Positions 6,807 through 9,173 of a stretch of DNA of 9,173 nt are shown in pieces. This DNA comes from Candidatus Arcticimaribacter sp. (GTDB lineage Bacteria > Bacteroidota > Bacteroidia > Flavobacteriales > Flavobacteriaceae), in contig WTJP01000104.1 in assembly GCA_011526275.1 (NCBI GenBank), forward strand, positions 1 through 9,173. Reading direction: 5' to 3'. A model generated the notes under the pieces. It did no database searches. It was not told the DNA's origin and was given only the letters and a program-made list of their open reading frames with translations. The position numbers and the translations under genes are program-made. The number at the start of each line of letters is the position of its first letter. Positions within the stretch are counted from its first letter, which is position 1.

Positions 6807-6847
6807 TTTAAGACCTCTAGTGCTTTTTCTGCTAGAGCATTAAGCGC
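6796..6847. terminator. Possible interrupted hairpin across the trxB/hisS convergent stops
   Basis: Three nested complementary blocks surround the shared stop codons: GCGCT (6796-6800) with AGCGC (6843-6847), TAAT (6804-6807) with ATTA (6839-6842), and CTCTAG (6815-6820) with CTAGAG (6832-6837). Bulges separate them. No T-run follows on either strand, so this is not a classical intrinsic terminator. It may be a weak bidirectional one or chance. Confidence 0.22.
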
Positions 6848-8179
6848 TACAGTATGCTGTTCGCCCGTTTCCATTTGTTTTAACACTACCTCGTTACGGC
6901 TGTGTTCTTCCTCTCCTAATAGCACTACCAAAGGAATGTTTTTCTGGTTGGCATAAGACAACTGCTTCTTCATTTTGGCAGCGTCTGGATAGAACTCAAC
7001 ACGCAAGCCTTTTTGACGTAGTTCCACGACCAATTGATTGGTCGCTAAAGCAGTAGCGTCACCAAAGTTCAAACACAGGACTTGGGTTTGATTTTGAACT
7101 GATGCTGGGAAAAGGTCTAAGGCTTCCAATACCAAATAGATGCGATCAAAGCCAAATGAAATCCCAACCCCACTCATGTTTTTCATACCAAAACCTGCGG
7201 TGAGATCGTCATAACGCCCCCCTCCACCAATAGAGCCCATCTTTACGCCCTCTGGTGCGGCAACTTCGAAAATACAGCCTGTGTAATAGTTGAGTCCACG
7301 AGCCAGCGTGACATCTATTGACAACGCAATTCCTTGCACGTCTAGGCCTTCCAATTGTCCCAAAACAAAAGAAAGTTCTTCCAAGCCTTCCAGCCCAATA
7401 GAAGAATTGGCTAAGAATACTTTCAACTGAGATAGGCGCTCTGTTGCGGTTCCGCTCAATTCCATGAGCGGTTGAATTTTAGCGATAGATGCTTTTGAAA
7501 AGCCTTTGCCTTCCAACTCCTGCACTACCCCATCGAAACCAATTTTATCGAGCTTGTCTAAAGCAACGGTAAAGTCAATGAGCTGGTCTTGTGCACCAAT
7601 GGTTTCGGCAATTCCTGCCAATACCTTACGGTTGTTCATTTTAAGGGTTGCTCCCTTAATTCCAAGTTCGCTAAAAACTTTGGCGTATAGCTGACATAAC
7701 TCCACCTCTTGCCAAAGGGAAGTGCTACCTACCACGTCAGCATCGCATTGAAAAAACTCTTGAAAACGGCCGTGCTGTGGACGATCGGCGCGCCAAACAG
7801 GTTGAATTTGGTAGCGTTTAAACGGAAAGACCAAATCGTTTTGGTGTTGTACCACATAACGCGCAAAGGGCACCGTTAAGTCATAGCGTAAGGCTTTTTC
7901 TGATAGGGAATTGGAAAAGGCAGCTAAACGGTTTTCTTCGAGTGCTTTAAGATCGGCTTTCTTTAATTTTTCTCCGTTGGATAATATCTTAAAAATCAAG
8001 CGATCCCCTTCTTCTCCATACTTTCCTAAGAGGGTAGCCGACTTTTCAAAAGAAGGCGTTTCTATGGGTTGAAAACCTGCCGATTCAAATGCGGTTTGCA
8101 AAACAGCTTTTAAATAGTTGCGTTTTGCTACTTCCTGCGATGAAAAATCACGTGTTCCTTTGGGTATAGATGGTTTCAT
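6803..8179 (-). CDS. hisS: Histidyl-tRNA synthetase
   Basis: 458 residues from the ATG at 8179, close to the family's usual 420-460. A class II aminoacyl-tRNA synthetase that charges tRNA-His in the cytoplasm, working as a dimer. Seen: the N-terminal KGTRDFSSQE (7-16), the motif 1 region around GFQPIETPSFEK (35-46), RYDLTVPFARYV (98-109), motif 2 KRYQIQPVWRADRPQHGRFQEFFQCDAD (121-148), the histidine-specific LARGLNYYTG (292-301), GSIGGGGRYDDL (315-326), motif 3 GVGISFGFDRI (337-347), and an alpha/beta anticodon-binding domain at ~365-455. Catalytic arginines appear intact. It lies 50 bp downstream of the unknown gene at 8230-8700 on the same strand, with a possible promoter of its own. Its TAG stop overlaps the trxB TAA stop. 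Confidence 0.97.
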   Translation of the reverse strand: MKPSIPKGTRDFSSQEVAKRNYLKAVLQTAFESAGFQPIETPSFEKSATLLGKYGEEGDRLIFKILSNGEKLKKADLKALEENRLAAFSNSLSEKALRYDLTVPFARYVVQHQNDLVFPFKRYQIQPVWRADRPQHGRFQEFFQCDADVVGSTSLWQEVELCQLYAKVFSELGIKGATLKMNNRKVLAGIAETIGAQDQLIDFTVALDKLDKIGFDGVVQELEGKGFSKASIAKIQPLMELSGTATERLSQLKVFLANSSIGLEGLEELSFVLGQLEGLDVQGIALSIDVTLARGLNYYTGCIFEVAAPEGVKMGSIGGGGRYDDLTAGFGMKNMSGVGISFGFDRIYLVLEALDLFPASVQNQTQVLCLNFGDATALATNQLVVELRQKGLRVEFYPDAAKMKKQLSYANQKNIPLVVLLGEEEHSRNEVVLKQMETGEQHTVALNALAEKALEVLN

Positions 8180-8205
8180 ACTGCTGTGCTAAGTGTGAAG
8201 TCTTA

Positions 8206-8237
8206 CAAATATCGAATAATTTCAAGGGCTTATACAA
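8206..8237 (-). promoter_or_regulatory. Candidate promoter for hisS
   Basis: On the minus strand TTG (8237-8235) is followed after 21 bp by GATATTTG (8213-8206), one mismatch from the Bacteroidetes -7 box TAnnTTTG. It would start transcription about 20 bases before the hisS ATG. It overlaps the end of the upstream gene, which is also on the minus strand, so read-through is an alternative. Confidence 0.3.
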
Positions 8238-8700
8238 GAAAATCGGCGATACTTTTATAGCGATCACTTTGACTGATTTGCGCCCCTTTTAAGATCATCC
8301 CGTACAACTCCTCTTTACGGTCGTGCTCATATTTTTTGGTCGAACGATAAAGGGTCACCGAGGCATCGTGAATGTGGTGCAATAACCACTTCCAACCCTC
8401 AGGAGTCGTAATATCTTGTTCGACCTTGGTGAGTTTAACGGCAATCAAATGCATTTCTTCTTGTAAACATTCAAATACAAAAAAGTGATTGGGGCTCAAA
8501 TGTTCTAAATACAAGTCTTTGGAGAGTACATCTTCCCAAACCAAATCGGAAAATTGATCTAAATGTTGATCGACCTGTTCAGGGGAGTTGGCCTTAATTT
8601 CATCCCAAGCTTTTCGGTCAATGGAAAGTGCAGCCAGGTATTTGGCAAACTCCTCGTGCAGTTCTTCTAACTGTTCTTTACTTAAACGATGGTAATTCAT
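8230..8700 (-). CDS. Conserved flavobacterial protein of unknown function (resembles DUF6495)
   Basis: 156 residues from the ATG at 8700 (MNYHRLSKEQLEELHEEFAKYL). A GTG six codons upstream lies inside a terminator stem and is rejected as start. The protein is soluble-looking, highly charged and predicted mainly helical. It has an acidic, Leu-rich N-terminus, a central SDLVWEDVLSKDLYLEHLSPNHFFVF (51-76) and a His/Trp-rich EGWKWLLHHIHDASVTLYRS (101-120). There is no signal peptide, membrane segment or recognisable catalytic motif. From memory it resembles the small Bacteroidetes family DUF6495, often found next to rplI; that match has not been searched. It sits between rplI and hisS on the same strand, and a terminator separates it from rplI. 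A link to translation is suggested only by position. No function is assigned. Confidence 0.8.
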   Translation of the reverse strand: MNYHRLSKEQLEELHEEFAKYLAALSIDRKAWDEIKANSPEQVDQHLDQFSDLVWEDVLSKDLYLEHLSPNHFFVFECLQEEMHLIAVKLTKVEQDITTPEGWKWLLHHIHDASVTLYRSTKKYEHDRKEELYGMILKGAQISQSDRYKSIADFLV

Positions 8701-8705
8701 AAGAT

Positions 8706-8732
8706 AAAAAAACCCCACGATTAGGTGGGGTT
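8706..8732 (-). terminator. Intrinsic terminator after rplI
   Basis: Read on the minus strand: AACCCCAC (8732-8725), a 6-base loop CTAATC, GTGGGGTT (8718-8711), then TTTTT (8710-8706), which makes seven Ts with the stem end. An 8-bp perfect GC-rich stem plus a T-run is a classical factor-independent terminator. It follows the rplI stop by about 20 bases and ends only five bases before the next gene's ATG at 8700. Confidence 0.88.
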
Positions 8733-8754
8733 GTAATGCAGTCGAATTAAAAAA

Positions 8755-9173
8755 TTACGCTTTTTCTGGCACAATTTCGAAGGGGGCTTGCACCACCACT
8801 TCACGGTGTAAACGAATCGTTGCTTCATAAGCTCCTAAACGCTTTATGGTGCGTCCGGGTAAACTGATGAATCGCTTGTCGATTTCTTGACCTGCTTTGG
8901 CATAAGCATCGGCGAGGTCTTGTGCACCTACAGAACCAAAGAGTTTATCTCCTGTTCCTACTTTAGAAGCAATTTTAATTTCAAGTGCCAAAAGAGCTTT
9001 GCTCAAGCTGTTGGCATCGTCGATTAATTTTTGCTCTTTAAAAGCGCGTTGTTTTAAATTTTCAGCTAATACTTTACGGGCAGAAGAGGTGGCCAAAACC
9101 GCCTTTCCTTGTGGAATCAAAAAGTTTCTTCCGTATCCGTTCTTTACTGTTACGATGTCATCCTTAAATCCAA
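8755..9173 (-). CDS. rplI: 50S ribosomal protein L9 (N-terminus outside window)
   Basis: 138 residues are visible, from GFKDDIVTVKNGYGRNFLIPQGKAV to the C-terminal EIVPEKA. Family members are about 147-150 residues, so roughly the first 12 lie beyond the right edge. L9 is a large-subunit protein with an N-terminal rRNA-binding domain (the GYGRNFLIPQGKA signature is visible), a long connecting helix (around ATSSARKVLAENLKQRAFKEQKLIDD) and a C-terminal domain (DKLFGSVGAQDLADAYAKAG). The frame runs uninterrupted through 9121-9171, so an apparent internal start near 9120 is a TTG Leu codon and not the real start. rpsF and rpsR are normally just upstream but lie outside. A strong terminator follows. 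Confidence 0.96.
   Translation of the reverse strand, partial: GFKDDIVTVKNGYGRNFLIPQGKAVLATSSARKVLAENLKQRAFKEQKLIDDANSLSKALLALEIKIASKVGTGDKLFGSVGAQDLADAYAKAGQEIDKRFISLPGRTIKRLGAYEATIRLHREVVVQAPFEIVPEKA

Noticed and set aside
8701..8718. GTG at 8718 as start of the small unknown gene
   Set aside because: It lies inside the terminator stem, and the added residues (GFFYLM) come from the T-run. The ATG at 8700 is the sensible start.

Overview
The window looks like chromosomal DNA from a marine or environmental member of the Flavobacteriia (Bacteroidetes). The signs are a type IX secretion (Por) sorting tail on a long calcium-binding repeat protein, a Bacteroidetes-style lipoprotein directly behind it, -7 boxes of the TAnnTTTG type, weak or absent Shine-Dalgarno sequences, and trxB, hisS and rplI proteins of flavobacterial character. 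The genus cannot be named from the sequence alone.

Layout: (1) Positions 1-3721 (+) hold the 3' part of a large secreted protein gene. The reading frame is open at the left edge, so the N-terminus and possibly more repeats lie outside. It has 18 visible thrombospondin-type-3-like units (5-2023). The first eight are locked at exactly 120 bp and the rest are shorter and diverged. A beta-rich region, a second small TSP3 cluster (2798-2992), an uncharacterised C-terminal region and a type A T9SS sorting domain follow. (2) Two bases later, 3724-4455 (+) encodes a lipoprotein with two fibronectin-III-like domains, probably co-transcribed with the first gene. (3) 4452-5687 (-) is a SulP-type anion transporter without a STAS domain, converging on the lipoprotein gene with overlapping stop codons. 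(4) A 177-bp divergent intergenic region separates it from trxB (5865-6806, +), thioredoxin reductase. (5) hisS (6803-8179, -), histidyl-tRNA synthetase, converges on trxB, again with overlapping stops. (6) 8230-8700 (-) is a small helical protein of unknown function. (7) rplI (8755-9173, -), ribosomal protein L9, runs off the right edge and is followed by a clear intrinsic terminator (8706-8732) just before the next start codon.

How they work together: the first two genes form a probable cell-surface unit, with a T9SS-exported, Ca2+-binding elongated protein and a membrane-anchored partner. The rest are housekeeping genes (redox, tRNA charging, ribosome) plus an anion transporter of unknown substrate, and they show no functional link to the surface pair. 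No RNA genes, insertion sequences, CRISPR arrays or phage genes are visible. The less ordinary content is the repeat architecture of the surface protein, its lipoprotein partner and unassigned C-terminal region, and the reduced SulP transporter.
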